From NCBI RefSeq assembly GCF_020832325.1, contig NZ_JAFIEU010000022.1, positions 159,837-223,836 on the forward strand: a stretch of DNA of 64,000 nucleotides. The letters run 5' to 3'. The position numbers and the translations under genes were made by a program. Below the pieces are notes generated by a model. The model did no database searches and had not been told where the DNA came from. It saw nothing but the letters and a program-made list of their open reading frames with translations. Shown in pieces: positions 27,652 to 37,700 of this stretch; position 1 is the first letter of the stretch, and every line of letters starts with the position of its first letter. This DNA is from Lunatimonas sp. GTDB taxonomy: Bacteria; Bacteroidota; Bacteroidia; Cytophagales; Cyclobacteriaceae.

Positions 27652-29445
27652 TTATCTCGCCAAAATCAATCCTCCATAGGAAGGAATATCCACCACGATG
27701 CTGTATGGCTTGTCCTGATATCCGTCTTCTGCTCGCACATCCACCAAGTCAACTTCAGCAAACACTTCGTCATACCCTGACCATCCACTGTTGAAGACAA
27801 CCCGCCAAGTACCTCCAACATCAACCCCAATACGATAACCTACCTTTGTTTCCACGCCGAAGTTCAACACAACCAGCACCGGATTGTTCGGATCGTCACC
27901 ATGAAAGCGCGAATAGGCCATTACGAGCGAAGTATCATCCTTGTGCAGCATGGATATCTCTTGGCCGCTCAGTCCTCTAGCTGTTGCTTCGTTTGACTTT
28001 CGGAGAGTGATCAAATCCCTATATAGGCGAACGATCCCTTCAAACCTCTTCTCTCTGCCCCAATCCAACGGTAAATCGTCGTTGAAATGCTCATAGCTTA
28101 AAAACTCCTGACCCTGAAAAATCATAGGAACGCCAGGGGCCGTGAATATGGTGATGGCTCCCAACGTTGATTTCTTTTTGGCGTATTCACCCTCGGCATC
28201 ACCGGGCTGTATTTCCTCGGGCAAACGCGTAGATCTGATATTTGACACCTCGTCATGAGACTCCGTGAAAATCACTTTCTCAAAGGCATTCCCATTAAAT
28301 CTGTCAAAAAGTAAACGCTCTATGCCCTGAAGCGTTCGTGCTGTGTCATCACGCTGCGTCAGCGTATCGCGAAGCTCCTGTGAAAAGCCAGTCCCCCATT
28401 GGCAGTCAAAACCTAACCCTCCCTCCGACAGAGGAGCAGTCACATTCGGATCCATCCGCAAATCTTCCGCTATGAGTATCTTGTGCGGAAATTTGCTTTG
28501 AATTTCCCCATTGAGGTTTTTCAGAAACCGGTTGCCCTCTTCCAATGCTCGCGCATTTGAGGTATCCTCGGTGTCCAAAAGTCGGATAATAGCTGTGGCA
28601 TCAAAGCGCAAGCCATCACACTGATAGATCTCAAGCCATAACATTGCATTGTCGCGAAGGTAGTTTATCACTTCCGGACGCCCATAATCCGGACGCGTAT
28701 TGCCCCATGGAGTTTTTGCCCTATGGTCATTATAAAAGTAAATTCCCCCCATACCATTCTCCTCCCAGCCATCAAATTGCCATATGTCCAAGTCTCCGGG
28801 TCCAAAATGGTTGTATACTACATCCATGATTACGGCAATTCCACGCATATGAGCCTCGAAAACAAAGTGTTTCAGACCATCTGGACCTCCGTAAGAAGTC
28901 TCTACAGCGAAGGGGTAGGAAGGGTTGTATCCCCAAGAAAAATCTCCTGGAAACTCGGAGACGGGCATTACCTCAATTGCATTGATTCCGAGATTTTTCA
29001 GGTAATCCAGTTTTTCAGCAGCAGAATAAAAATCACCGTTTGAGCCGGATTGTTCGGTTTTGTTGAAAGTACCTATGTGCAACTCATATACTATTAACTC
29101 ATTGAGCGGACTTGGGCGAAAATTGTGGTCTTCCCAATCTTTCCACAAGTTCTTGATAACACTATTCCCTTCGCTATGTGTAACCTCCAGCGCATAAGGA
29201 TCATTCCTGTGCAACGTTTTTTCGCCTGTCTTGATCAGGTATTTGTATTCATCTCCTTCTTTAGCCTCACTGACCCTGCAAGACCAATAGCCCTTATCCT
29301 CATGATTCATTTCATACTGATCTTCCTGCCAGTCGTTAAATGATCCATATACATAGATTTGATTGGCATTGGGAGCCCATACTCTAAAAGTAACGCCTTC
29401 AAGCCCCACTATAGCGCCCATGCCGGCATAACGGTCCATACTCAT
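27652..29445 (-). CDS. GH13 alpha-amylase-family enzyme, GlgB/TreZ-like
   Basis: A 597-residue cytosolic enzyme acting on alpha-glucans. It has an N-terminal CBM48 beta-sandwich (VTFRVWAPNANQIYVYGSFN, about 18-37). A GH13 barrel follows: VYELHIGTF, then VMDVVYNHFGP, the nucleophile aspartate in GLRFDATA, the acid/base glutamate in LIAEDLR, and the third acid in TESHDE. A C-terminal beta domain closes the chain. Branching enzymes and malto-oligosyltrehalose trehalohydrolases share this layout and size; I lean to a short branching enzyme. No other glycogen or trehalose gene is in the window to settle it. Confidence 0.82.
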   Translation of the reverse strand: MSMDRYAGMGAIVGLEGVTFRVWAPNANQIYVYGSFNDWQEDQYEMNHEDKGYWSCRVSEAKEGDEYKYLIKTGEKTLHRNDPYALEVTHSEGNSVIKNLWKDWEDHNFRPSPLNELIVYELHIGTFNKTEQSGSNGDFYSAAEKLDYLKNLGINAIEVMPVSEFPGDFSWGYNPSYPFAVETSYGGPDGLKHFVFEAHMRGIAVIMDVVYNHFGPGDLDIWQFDGWEENGMGGIYFYNDHRAKTPWGNTRPDYGRPEVINYLRDNAMLWLEIYQCDGLRFDATAIIRLLDTEDTSNARALEEGNRFLKNLNGEIQSKFPHKILIAEDLRMDPNVTAPLSEGGLGFDCQWGTGFSQELRDTLTQRDDTARTLQGIERLLFDRFNGNAFEKVIFTESHDEVSNIRSTRLPEEIQPGDAEGEYAKKKSTLGAITIFTAPGVPMIFQGQEFLSYEHFNDDLPLDWGREKRFEGIVRLYRDLITLRKSNEATARGLSGQEISMLHKDDTSLVMAYSRFHGDDPNNPVLVVLNFGVETKVGYRIGVDVGGTWRVVFNSGWSGYDEVFAEVDLVDVRAEDGYQDKPYSIVVDIPSYGGLILAR

Positions 29446-29494
29446 GTTTTTACGGAAATGTTAGGTGTAACGAATTTTGGTTTTTAGACGATGG

Positions 29495-29674
29495 TTACAT
29501 ACCTTCCATCGGAAGTATTACGTCTCCTACTCCCAATTGTAAAACCAGTTCCATCCGTTCAACGCCCTCCTCGTGCCCGTTGGCATTTGCCTTAAGGAGA
29601 TCCGGGTTGTTGCTATCACAGGAAATCATCAATCCGAACAATGTACCTATTATTATCAGTCTATTCGTACTCAT
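29495..29674 (-). CDS. Small predicted lipoprotein (59 residues)
   Basis: A short gene found by direct reading: ATG at 29674 and TAA at 29495. It begins MSTNRLIIIGTLFGLMISCD, a complete lipoprotein signal with cysteine at 19. About 40 polar residues follow (NANGHEEGVERMELVLQLG). It lies 49 bases upstream of the GH13 gene on the same strand and may share its transcript. Function unknown. Confidence 0.6.
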   Translation of the reverse strand: MSTNRLIIIGTLFGLMISCDSNNPDLLKANANGHEEGVERMELVLQLGVGDVILPMEGM

Positions 29675-30017
29675 GGCTTCAAAATCTAGAGAAATCGTAC
29701 TGAAGCTGATAGCAATTCCTCTACCACTTTTCTAGGGGACTGATTTTAGTATTAATCCGCACAACGTTTTTACCTATTCAAATATTAGGGGGTAGATTTT
29801 TCCCTTCGGAGCGATCGTTCTATTTAATTGCCGCCACAGGATAGGAATTATTTTTCCCATCTGTCCCGGTTTCAATCATGGAACCTTTCGCTCCGCCATC
29901 GGTCAGAGGGTGTGGGTTCGTGAGGGCAAAATTCTACACCACCTTGGAGTTAAGGCAATTTTACCCGTAATTTGGATTCAAATCGAAAATTGAAGGAACC
30001 AAAATCGAATTCATACT
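29675..30017. other. Intergenic region between divergent small lipoprotein and DUF1080 genes
   Basis: I see no gene. A + strand frame of about 65 codons ending near 29985 lacks a start codon and any recognisable motif. The region must hold promoters for both divergent genes; none is clear enough to mark. Confidence 0.4.
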
Positions 30018-30977
30018 ATGCTAAAATCTGCAATTCAACGATGTATCCTTAAGGCATCAATGCTTACCTTATCGTTCATTATGGCGGTACAGGTGACTTC
30101 CTCCGCGCAATCTTCAAATGGGGACATTATCGGCAGGTGGAACCTTACCGTGGATGTAGACGGAAAACAACTCCCCTCTTGGATGGAAGTAAAACTTTCC
30201 GGTTATAGGACTTTGGTGGGCTATTTTGTGGAAGAACACGGAAGTGCCCGACCGGTTTCGCGGGTGAACTTTAAAAACAACGAAGTGTCTTTCAGTATAC
30301 CCCCGCAGTGGGATCCTGGAAAGAAAGACACCAAATTGAAAGCTAGTCTCTCAAACGGAAAGCTGACCGGCGTCTTAACGACCAGTTCAGGAAAAAAACA
30401 TTCCTTTGTGGGTGAAAGAGCTCCTTCCCTGGTACGGGAAAAGCAACCCGAATGGGGAGAAGCCATTGAACTGTTCAACAGAAATAACTTGGATGGCTGG
30501 CATGCCGACAAGACGGAAAACCAATGGACAGTAAAGGATGGCATCCTAACCAGCGATAAAGCAGGAGCAAATTTGATCACCGATCAAAAATTCGACGACT
30601 TTAAATTGTATGCAGAATTCCGATATCCTGAGGGAAGCAACAGTGGTATTTATCTACGGGGCAGGTACGAACTTCAGATCGAAGACAATAAAGGCACAGA
30701 ACCCTCAAACGTCTATTACGGAGGCATCTATGGTTTTCTCACTCCCAACGAAATGGTGGCAGAAGGCCCAGGGGTATGGCAAAGCTACGAAGTCACGCTT
30801 ATCGGTAGACGCGTGACCATAGTAGCAAACGGCAAAACCATCATTTGTGACCAGATTATCCCCGGAATTACTGGAGGTGCGCTGGACAGCAAAGAAGGCG
30901 AGCCAGGGCCCATGATGCTGCAAGGTGACCATGGACCCATCGAGTTTAAAACGTTGATCATTACTCCGGCTAAATAA
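30018..30977 (+). CDS. Secreted DUF1080 protein (3-keto-disaccharide hydrolase family)
   Basis: A 319-residue exported protein. The signal peptide ends around TSSAQ (about residue 31). A small N-terminal beta domain (IIGRWNLTVDVDGKQLPSW) precedes the DUF1080 concanavalin-like domain: LFNRNNLDGWHADK, then LITDQKFDDFKLYAEFRYPE and NSGIYLRGRYELQIED. The family contains 3-keto-glycoside hydrolases and many sugar-binding proteins of Bacteroidota. Its substrate here is not deducible. It is a single gene with a shared terminator downstream. Confidence 0.88.
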   Translation: MLKSAIQRCILKASMLTLSFIMAVQVTSSAQSSNGDIIGRWNLTVDVDGKQLPSWMEVKLSGYRTLVGYFVEEHGSARPVSRVNFKNNEVSFSIPPQWDPGKKDTKLKASLSNGKLTGVLTTSSGKKHSFVGERAPSLVREKQPEWGEAIELFNRNNLDGWHADKTENQWTVKDGILTSDKAGANLITDQKFDDFKLYAEFRYPEGSNSGIYLRGRYELQIEDNKGTEPSNVYYGGIYGFLTPNEMVAEGPGVWQSYEVTLIGRRVTIVANGKTIICDQIIPGITGGALDSKEGEPGPMMLQGDHGPIEFKTLIITPAK

Positions 30978-31008
30978 ACGTTCGTTTGATATTACCGGAA
31001 GTTTGAAT

Positions 31009-31045
31009 AACCCGGAGACTATCTCGTAGAATAGTCTTCGGGTTT
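31009..31045. terminator. Terminator shared by convergent DUF1080 and P1 peptidase genes
   Basis: The arms AACCCGGAGACTAT and ATAGTCTTCGGGTT pair with one mismatch around an 8-base loop. It lies between two converging stop codons (30977 and 31047). The + strand side ends in TTTC. Confidence 0.75.
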
Positions 31046-31046
31046 C

Positions 31047-32177
31047 TTATTTAGGCTTGTGGGTTTTTATGAACTCTCGGACCATCTGCTTGGGTAGGGC
31101 TTTCATTTCGCGGCCACCCTTGCCCTTCATGTCATCCGCAGCGAAGAGTGCGTTGGCAATCGCTTCTTCCGTTGCTTCAATAGTTGCCAAAAACAACCCC
31201 GAAACTTCGTCATTGAGAAGGGGCAATGGTCCCTCTGTCAGGTACTCCCGCCGGTCAAATGGAATTCTCATTCCCTCATGAACGGAGAAAGCTATAACAT
31301 AGTCACCACTCCCGTTACTGGCAATCCCACCTGTTCTTGCTAACCCCAACATGGCACGTTTGGCGATCCGCTCCAGGTTTCTGTGGTCTACAGGAGCATC
31401 CGTGGCTACCACGATCATGCAAGAACCATCCACCGACTCCAGGTTTTGCCGAAAACTGTATTGATTTAATAGCTTACCGAGCGGCAAACCGTCGATTTGA
31501 AGGACTCCTCCAAAATTGGCTTGCACCAATACACCCACCGTGTAGCCACCCATCGATTCAGGTAGTTTGCGTGAGGAGGTTCCGATCCCCGCTTTGAATC
31601 CAAAAGCCGTCGTACCGGTCCCTGCACCTACATTCCCCTCTGGAACCGGTCCGCCCGACGCATTCTGAATAGCAGATAGCACATGGTGCGATTTCACATG
31701 CCGGCCCCGTATATCGTTTAGACCGCCATCGTTGGTTTCACCCACTACCGCATTGACTGACTGCACCCCACTATTTTCAGGAAATGAAAACACATAGTCA
31801 ATGATGCCATCGAGGCCGGCCGCCACACTCAGCGTATTGGTCAACACAATGGGCGATTCCAAATTGCCCAGCTCTTGAATTTGAGTGCTGCCGGCCAGTT
31901 TTCCAAAGCCGTTGCCGACGTATACAGCCGCTGGAACCTTCTGCCGAAAGATGTTTCCGTCATGAGGAAGAATGGCCGTAACTCCGGTTCGAATGGATTC
32001 TCCTTCCAACAAAGTGACCTGACCCACCTTTACTCCGACTACATCGGTAATCGCATTGAGCGGCCCGGGCGGTATTACACCGAATTCGAATCCAAAATCG
32101 CGGGCCCGCTCTTGGCTTTTCACTTCGGCCATTTGGGCCATCATAACACAGCAAACGCCTACTAGAAGTTTCTTCAT
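31047..32177 (-). CDS. P1 family (S58, DmpA-like) aminopeptidase, exported
   Basis: A 376-residue Ntn-type hydrolase. The N-terminal hydrophobic run is a signal peptide (about 1-21). The family block begins at DFGFEFGVIPPGPLNAITDV. The conserved VVGETNDGGLNDIRGR and NVGAGTGTTAFGFKAGIGTSS follow. In this family the enzyme cleaves itself before a Ser/Thr in the G-T-S-S region to expose the nucleophile. Known members release N-terminal D- or beta-amino acids from small peptides. It follows the MazG-like gene by 46 bases on the same strand, so a shared transcript is possible. Confidence 0.88.
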   Translation of the reverse strand: MKKLLVGVCCVMMAQMAEVKSQERARDFGFEFGVIPPGPLNAITDVVGVKVGQVTLLEGESIRTGVTAILPHDGNIFRQKVPAAVYVGNGFGKLAGSTQIQELGNLESPIVLTNTLSVAAGLDGIIDYVFSFPENSGVQSVNAVVGETNDGGLNDIRGRHVKSHHVLSAIQNASGGPVPEGNVGAGTGTTAFGFKAGIGTSSRKLPESMGGYTVGVLVQANFGGVLQIDGLPLGKLLNQYSFRQNLESVDGSCMIVVATDAPVDHRNLERIAKRAMLGLARTGGIASNGSGDYVIAFSVHEGMRIPFDRREYLTEGPLPLLNDEVSGLFLATIEATEEAIANALFAADDMKGKGGREMKALPKQMVREFIKTHKPK

Positions 32178-32223
32178 TGTTGTATGGAAAGTGGTTAAAG
32201 GAATATGCGTCCTGAATGCCAGA

Positions 32224-32697
32224 TTAAGGCTTAGGAAACAGGATTTTCTTTAGGTCCGCAGGAGAATAGTAGATGGACTTAAGTGTTTTTCGGTCTTCCT
32301 CCCTAAATACCAAAAACTTGTCTCCATCCTTTTCATAGAAGCAGGAAACCCCCATCTGCTTGTAATGGGCAACGGTTTCTTGAGCTTCCTGTTCGGACTG
32401 GCAGGCTTTGCTCATATTGGATCGCTGCACCTCGTCAAAAAGGGCCTTAAAATGATCCGCCAGGCCAAATTCCAAAACGGCTCCGGCGAGTACATATTGG
32501 ATATCGCAGAGCGCGTCCGCTATCTCCACGATGTCGTTCTCTGCAATTGCTGCTTCCAGTTCCTTCACCTCCTCCGCCAACAGGGCTACCCTTAGCGCGG
32601 ACCGCTTTTCAGATGGAATGGCCGGGGCCTCCAGAATGGGATGTTTGAAGGTTTTGTGAAATGCTGCAACAGAGGTTAAACTTTCAGGTTCTTTCAT
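32224..32697 (-). CDS. MazG-like nucleoside triphosphate pyrophosphohydrolase
   Basis: A 157-residue all-helical protein of the MazG/HisE superfamily, which hydrolyses nucleoside triphosphates (or phosphoribosyl-ATP) to monophosphates. The metal-binding acidic pattern is visible: LLAEEVKELEAAI followed by EIADALCDIQYVLAG. A C-terminal extension of about 50 residues (HYKQMGVSCFYEKDGDKFLV) is not part of the core. There are no histidine-biosynthesis neighbours, so a house-cleaning role is likelier than HisE. Confidence 0.82.
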   Translation of the reverse strand: MKEPESLTSVAAFHKTFKHPILEAPAIPSEKRSALRVALLAEEVKELEAAIAENDIVEIADALCDIQYVLAGAVLEFGLADHFKALFDEVQRSNMSKACQSEQEAQETVAHYKQMGVSCFYEKDGDKFLVFREEDRKTLKSIYYSPADLKKILFPKP

Positions 32698-32763
32698 TTT
32701 AAGTAATAGTCGGGGTGATCGGTCAATAAATTAGGTAAAAGTTCTTGAACACATTTATCAAAA

Positions 32764-32791
32764 ATGGCTCCTACGTACATGCAGGAGCCAT
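32764..32791 (-). terminator. Terminator after the superoxide dismutase gene
   Basis: A perfect 9-bp stem ATGGCTCCT / AGGAGCCAT with a 10-base loop. On the minus strand it is followed by TTTTG, 28 bases beyond the dismutase stop. Confidence 0.8.
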
Positions 32792-32818
32792 GGTGTATTC
32801 GTACCTTTCAAAAGGTAA

Positions 32819-33586
32819 TCAGGCCTTGAAAGCGTCAAATCGCTCTTGTACGGCTGCCCAGTTGACCACATTCCACCAGCTACTGATGTAGCGAGGTCGC
32901 TCGTTTTGATAGTTTAGGTAATAGGCATGTTCCCATACATCGATGCCAAGGAGCGGCTGTCCTTTCAACTCCGATAAATCCATGAGTGGATTGTCCTGAT
33001 TGGGTGTGGAACCCACCTTCAGTGTGCCTCCATCCAAAACAAGCCAGGCCCAACCCGACCCAAAACGGGTTTTGGCGGCATCTTCAAACTTTTCGGCAAA
33101 GCCGCTAAAGCTACCAAAATCTTTTGCAATGGCAGCCGCCAAATCTCCTTCAGGTTCACCTCCGCCATTAGGCGACATGATGGACCAGAAAAGCTCGTGG
33201 TTGTAATGCCCACCGCCGTTATTTCTCATTTTTGTTGAATAGTTGGAAATCTCTGCCATGAGCTCTTCCACCGGTTTTTCGGTGTCCACGCCTTCTTCTG
33301 CCGCAGCCTCTTTCAGGTTATTGGCGTATGCGGCGGCATGTTTGGTGTAATGGATTTCCATGGTCATCGCATCGATGTGAGGCTCTAGCGCAGCATAATC
33401 GTACGGTAGGGGTTTTTGCGAAAAACCCGTTACGATCGTGGGTTTCGCCTTAGATTCCGATCCCGATGAACAGGACGATAACAAGGAGGAACCCACCAGG
33501 CTACTACCCAACCCCAGGGAAAGGGTGACTTTGGTACTTTGTGCGATAAATGATCTCCTGGAGGTATGCAATGTTGGTTTTTTCAT
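32819..33586 (-). CDS. Superoxide dismutase (Fe/Mn family), predicted exported lipoprotein
   Basis: A Fe/Mn superoxide dismutase of about 255 residues from the ATG at 33586. The metal ligands are in place: histidine in [10 protein letters not shown], histidine in [10 protein letters not shown], and aspartate plus histidine in [10 protein letters not shown]. Unusually, the N-terminus has a twin-arginine motif (SRRSFIAQ), a hydrophobic run and a lipobox-like LLSSCSSG. It looks like a Tat-exported lipoprotein facing the periplasm rather than a cytosolic enzyme. An open frame upstream (to 33658) contains other possible starts. The metal cannot be chosen with certainty. Confidence 0.92.
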   Translation of the reverse strand: MKKPTLHTSRRSFIAQSTKVTLSLGLGSSLVGSSLLSSCSSGSESKAKPTIVTGFSQKPLPYDYAALEPHIDAMTMEIHYTKHAAAYANNLKEAAAEEGVDTEKPVEELMAEISNYSTKMRNNGGGHYNHELFWSIMSPNGGGEPEGDLAAAIAKDFGSFSGFAEKFEDAAKTRFGSGWAWLVLDGGTLKVGSTPNQDNPLMDLSELKGQPLLGIDVWEHAYYLNYQNERPRYISSWWNVVNWAAVQERFDAFKA

Positions 33587-33867
33587 GTTTGAAGTGGTTT
33601 GTTGCATGATTTTGGTTAGACAATAATTGGTCAGTATAACGTATGCTAAATTAACCAATTAATCCCTAAAATGTAGCACACCTAATCCTTAAGTAGTCAA
33701 AAAGTTTGCTTTGACGCTTTTTAGCGTCCAAAAATCAAAATAAACACCAATAACAAGCCAATTTGTCAGACTATTTCGCAAATTTGGCCTGTTGTTCAAG
33801 GCTGTGAAAGTTAGGCATCGTTTCTGGGAAACCTAAACGATAAGACCATATATTCGGTCAAGTTCCT

Positions 33868-33875
33868 TATTTTTG
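33868..33875 (+). promoter_or_regulatory. Candidate -7 element upstream of dapF
   Basis: TATTTTTG matches the Bacteroidota -7 consensus TAnnTTTG exactly and lies 62 bases before the dapF ATG. No good TTTG was found at the proper distance upstream, so the call is weak. Confidence 0.35.
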
Positions 33876-33936
33876 TAATTCAGCTAACTAGAAAGAATTG
33901 GTAGCTGGAGTACATCTCGTATTAAGTGAAGTAGAA

Positions 33937-34734
33937 ATGACCATTCAATTTTATAAATATCAGGGAACCGGGAATGATTTTGTCATGATCGATGACCGGG
34001 ACAACCGGTTTGAGAGCGATAACCTAGCCTTGATACAAAAGCTATGTCACCGCCGTTTGGGTATCGGATCAGACGGATTGATCATCCTACGAAACGCTAC
34101 AGGGTTTGACTTTGAGATGATCTACTTCAATGCAGACGGTTCCCAAAGCATGTGTGGGAACGGAGCTCGATGTGCGGTTTCCTTTGCGCATTTTCTGGGG
34201 ATGTGTGATGTCAGCACCCAATTCCTAGCGGTAGATGGTGCCCACCATGCGGAGATTTTTGGCGACGAAGTACGGCTGGAGATGATTCCTGTAAGGGAAT
34301 TCAAAGACGTTGAAGGAGATACGTTCATCCATACCGGTGCGCCACATCATATTCGCTACGTAGAAAATCTTTCTCATTACCCCGTAGTGAAAGAGGGGGC
34401 AAAAATCCGTTATAACAAGGAGCTATATCCAGAGGGCACCAACGTCAACTTTGTCATGCCCAACCCGGACAATTCCCTACAAGTGAGGACGTATGAAAGA
34501 GGCGTAGAGGATGAAACGTTATCCTGTGGCACGGGTGTAACTGCCTGCGCACTGCTGTACGGCAAAGAAAATGGCTTAAACGAAGTGAGTATACATACCA
34601 AGGGCGGCCTGCTGAGGGTCAGCTTCGAGGATGACGGAAACGGTGGGTTTCACCAGATCCAGCTGATAGGACCTGCCACGCAGGTATTCAGCGGGACCAT
34701 TGCGATTAAACGGGAAGAAACCTCTTCCCTGTAA
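33937..34734 (+). CDS. dapF: Diaminopimelate epimerase
   Basis: This enzyme interconverts LL- and meso-diaminopimelate for lysine and peptidoglycan synthesis, without a cofactor. The 265-residue protein from the ATG at 33937 starts with FYKYQGTGNDFVM, typical of the family; a TTG at 33898 would add a poor leader. The two catalytic cysteines are C73 in MCGNGARC and C197 in LSCGTGVTAC. secA follows after 33 bases, so the two may be cotranscribed. Confidence 0.95.
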   Translation: MTIQFYKYQGTGNDFVMIDDRDNRFESDNLALIQKLCHRRLGIGSDGLIILRNATGFDFEMIYFNADGSQSMCGNGARCAVSFAHFLGMCDVSTQFLAVDGAHHAEIFGDEVRLEMIPVREFKDVEGDTFIHTGAPHHIRYVENLSHYPVVKEGAKIRYNKELYPEGTNVNFVMPNPDNSLQVRTYERGVEDETLSCGTGVTACALLYGKENGLNEVSIHTKGGLLRVSFEDDGNGGFHQIQLIGPATQVFSGTIAIKREETSSL

Positions 34735-34767
34735 CCAACTTAATAGACTAGACACAGACAACCTACT

Positions 34768-37700
34768 ATGTTAGATTTTATTGCAAAAGGGCTATCAAAG
34801 GTATTCGGTACCAAATCTGATAGAGACATCAAGTTACTCACGCCATTCGTAGAATCGATCAAGGCCGAGTATGCAAAATTGGCGACGCTAACAGACGACG
34901 AGCTAAGGCAACAAACCAAGGAAATCAAAGGGGTAATCAATGCAGATCTGAAAAGCTTTGACGACAACATCGCTGAAACCAGGGCTAAGATCGACGCGCT
35001 TCCCCCCGATGAGGTACACGCCAAAGACGCTCTGTTCAACGAGATTGATAAAATAGAGAAAAGCCGCAACGAAGAGCTGGAAAAAAGCCTGGAGAAAGTC
35101 CTTCCTTGGGCTTTTGCTGTAGTGAAGGAAACTGCGCGTAGGTTAAAGGAAAACAAGCAGCTGCAAGTTACGGCCTCCATGTGGGACAAGGAACTCGCCG
35201 CTACCAAAAGTTACGTTCAACTAGAAGGCGAAACAGCGACCTGGGGAAACTCTTGGTCTGCTGCCGGGGTGGAAGTAACGTGGGAAATGCTTCACTACGA
35301 TGTACAATTGCTTGGTGGAGTGGCCCTACACAAGGGTAACATTGCAGAAATGGCTACGGGTGAAGGAAAAACCCTGGTATCCACGCTACCCGCATACCTC
35401 AATGCCCTTTCCGGTAGGGGAGTACACATTGTGACCGTCAATGACTACCTAGCCAAAAGGGACTCGGAATGGAACGCTCCACTCTTTGAGTTTCATGGGC
35501 TAAAGGTGGACTGCATAGACAAGTACCCACCAAACTCCGAAGCTAGAAGAAGGGCCTATGCCTGCGACATCGTATATGGTACCAATAATGAGTTTGGATT
35601 TGATTACCTGCGGGATAACATGGCGCGGGATTCCAGAGACTTGGTACAGGGCAAGCACCATTTTGCCATGATCGATGAAGTGGACTCCGTATTGATCGAT
35701 GATGCGCGTACGCCACTTATTATTTCCGGTCCTGTCGCCAAAGGAGACCAACACGAATTTTACGAGATGAAACCCAGGGTTTCTACCCTAGTAGATGAAC
35801 AACGAAAACTGGTGCAGGGGTATCTAACCGACGCCAAGCGACTCATCAAAGAAGGCAATGAAAAAGAAGGAGGCTTAGCCTTATTTCGGGCCTATAGAGG
35901 CTTGCCAAAATACAAGCCCTTGATCAAATACCTCTCTGAGCCCGGGATCCGCGTGATCCTTCAGAAAACGGAAAACTACTACCTACAAGACAATAAGCGG
36001 AACATGCCGGAGGCAGATGAACCGCTGCTGTTTACGATTGAAGAGAAGTCCAATACCGTTGACCTGACAGACAATGGTATCGAAACCATCACGCGCAAAA
36101 ACGAAAATCCCAACTTCTTTATTCTACCGGATATTGGGATGGAAATCGCTGAAATGGAAAAGAATGCTGAGTTGGACGATACGGAAAAACTGATTCGAAA
36201 AGAGGAAATCATCAAAGACTATGGGGTCAAAGCGCAACGGATACATACGGTAAACCAGTTGCTGAAAGCCTATTGTATGTTCGAAAAGGATACCGAGTAC
36301 ATTTTGGTGGATGGAAAGGTGAAGATCGTGGACGAACAAACGGGTAGGGTGATGGAAGGCAGAAGGTATTCTGACGGCCTGCACCAAGCCATCGAAGCAA
36401 AGGAAAACGTGAAGGTCGAAGATGCTACACAAACCTATGCGACCATCACACTTCAGAATTACTTCCGAATGTACCACAAGCTGGCCGGGATGACCGGAAC
36501 GGCGGAGACCGAAGCAGGAGAGTTTTGGGAGATCTACAAGCTTGATGTAATTGTAATCCCCACAAACAAACCCATTCAGCGCAAAGACTGGGAAGACAAA
36601 GTCTATAAAACCGTTCGTGAGAAGTTTAATGCAGTTGCAGACGAAATCAACGAGCTTACCGAGGCAAATCGCCCCGTTTTGGTGGGTACCACCTCCGTGG
36701 AAATTTCGGAGCTTCTCAGCCGAATGCTCACCATACGCAAAATCAAGCACCAGGTACTAAATGCAAAGCAGCACGCGCGTGAGGCAGACATTGTCGCTGA
36801 GGCCGGCAAGCCAAAGACCGTAACCATCGCCACGAACATGGCCGGTAGGGGTACCGATATCAAGCTAACGGCAGAATCCAAAGCTGCCGGTGGACTGGCC
36901 ATCATCGGAACGGAGCGCCACGAATCCAGAAGGGTAGACCGGCAGCTACGGGGTCGATCCGGCCGGCAGGGAGATCCGGGCTCCTCTCAGTTTTTTGTTT
37001 CCTTGGAAGATAACCTCATGCGTCTGTTTGGTTCAGAAAGAATTGCCAAACTGATGGACCGCATGGGGTTGGAAGAAGGAGAGGTAATCCAGCATTCCAT
37101 GATCACCAAGTCGATCGAACGTGCACAGCGTAAGGTCGAAGAAAACAACTTTGGTGTAAGAAAACGCCTGTTGGAGTACGATGACGTGATGAACAGTCAG
37201 CGGGAAGTGGTCTACCGACGACGTAAAAATGCGTTGATCGGTGATCGATTGGAGTTGGATATATTGAACATCATGTACGATGTCGCCGAGAGCATCATCG
37301 AAATGGCTAAATCTACTGAAGACTCCGAAAATCTGCGGATGAATATCTTCAGTTCACTCGGTATCGACTATCCGATTTCTTCCGAAGACCTTAAAAGTAA
37401 AGATAGCACTGTATTGACCAAGGAACTGTTTGACGCCGCTTACAAAAATTACGTGGCCAAAAACAACGGAATTCTAACCAAAGCAATGCCGATCCTTCGG
37501 GATGTTTACCAAAAACGTGGAGCCACTGTCAAGGAAATTATGGTTCCCATATCCGATGGTATCAAGCAGATCGGCGTAGTCATCAACTTGGAATCTACCG
37601 TTAACAACGAAGGGAGAGACCTTATCCGAGCCATTGAAAAAACGGTTACGCTTGCGATCATCGATCAAAACTGGAAAGAACATCTTCGGGATATGGATGA

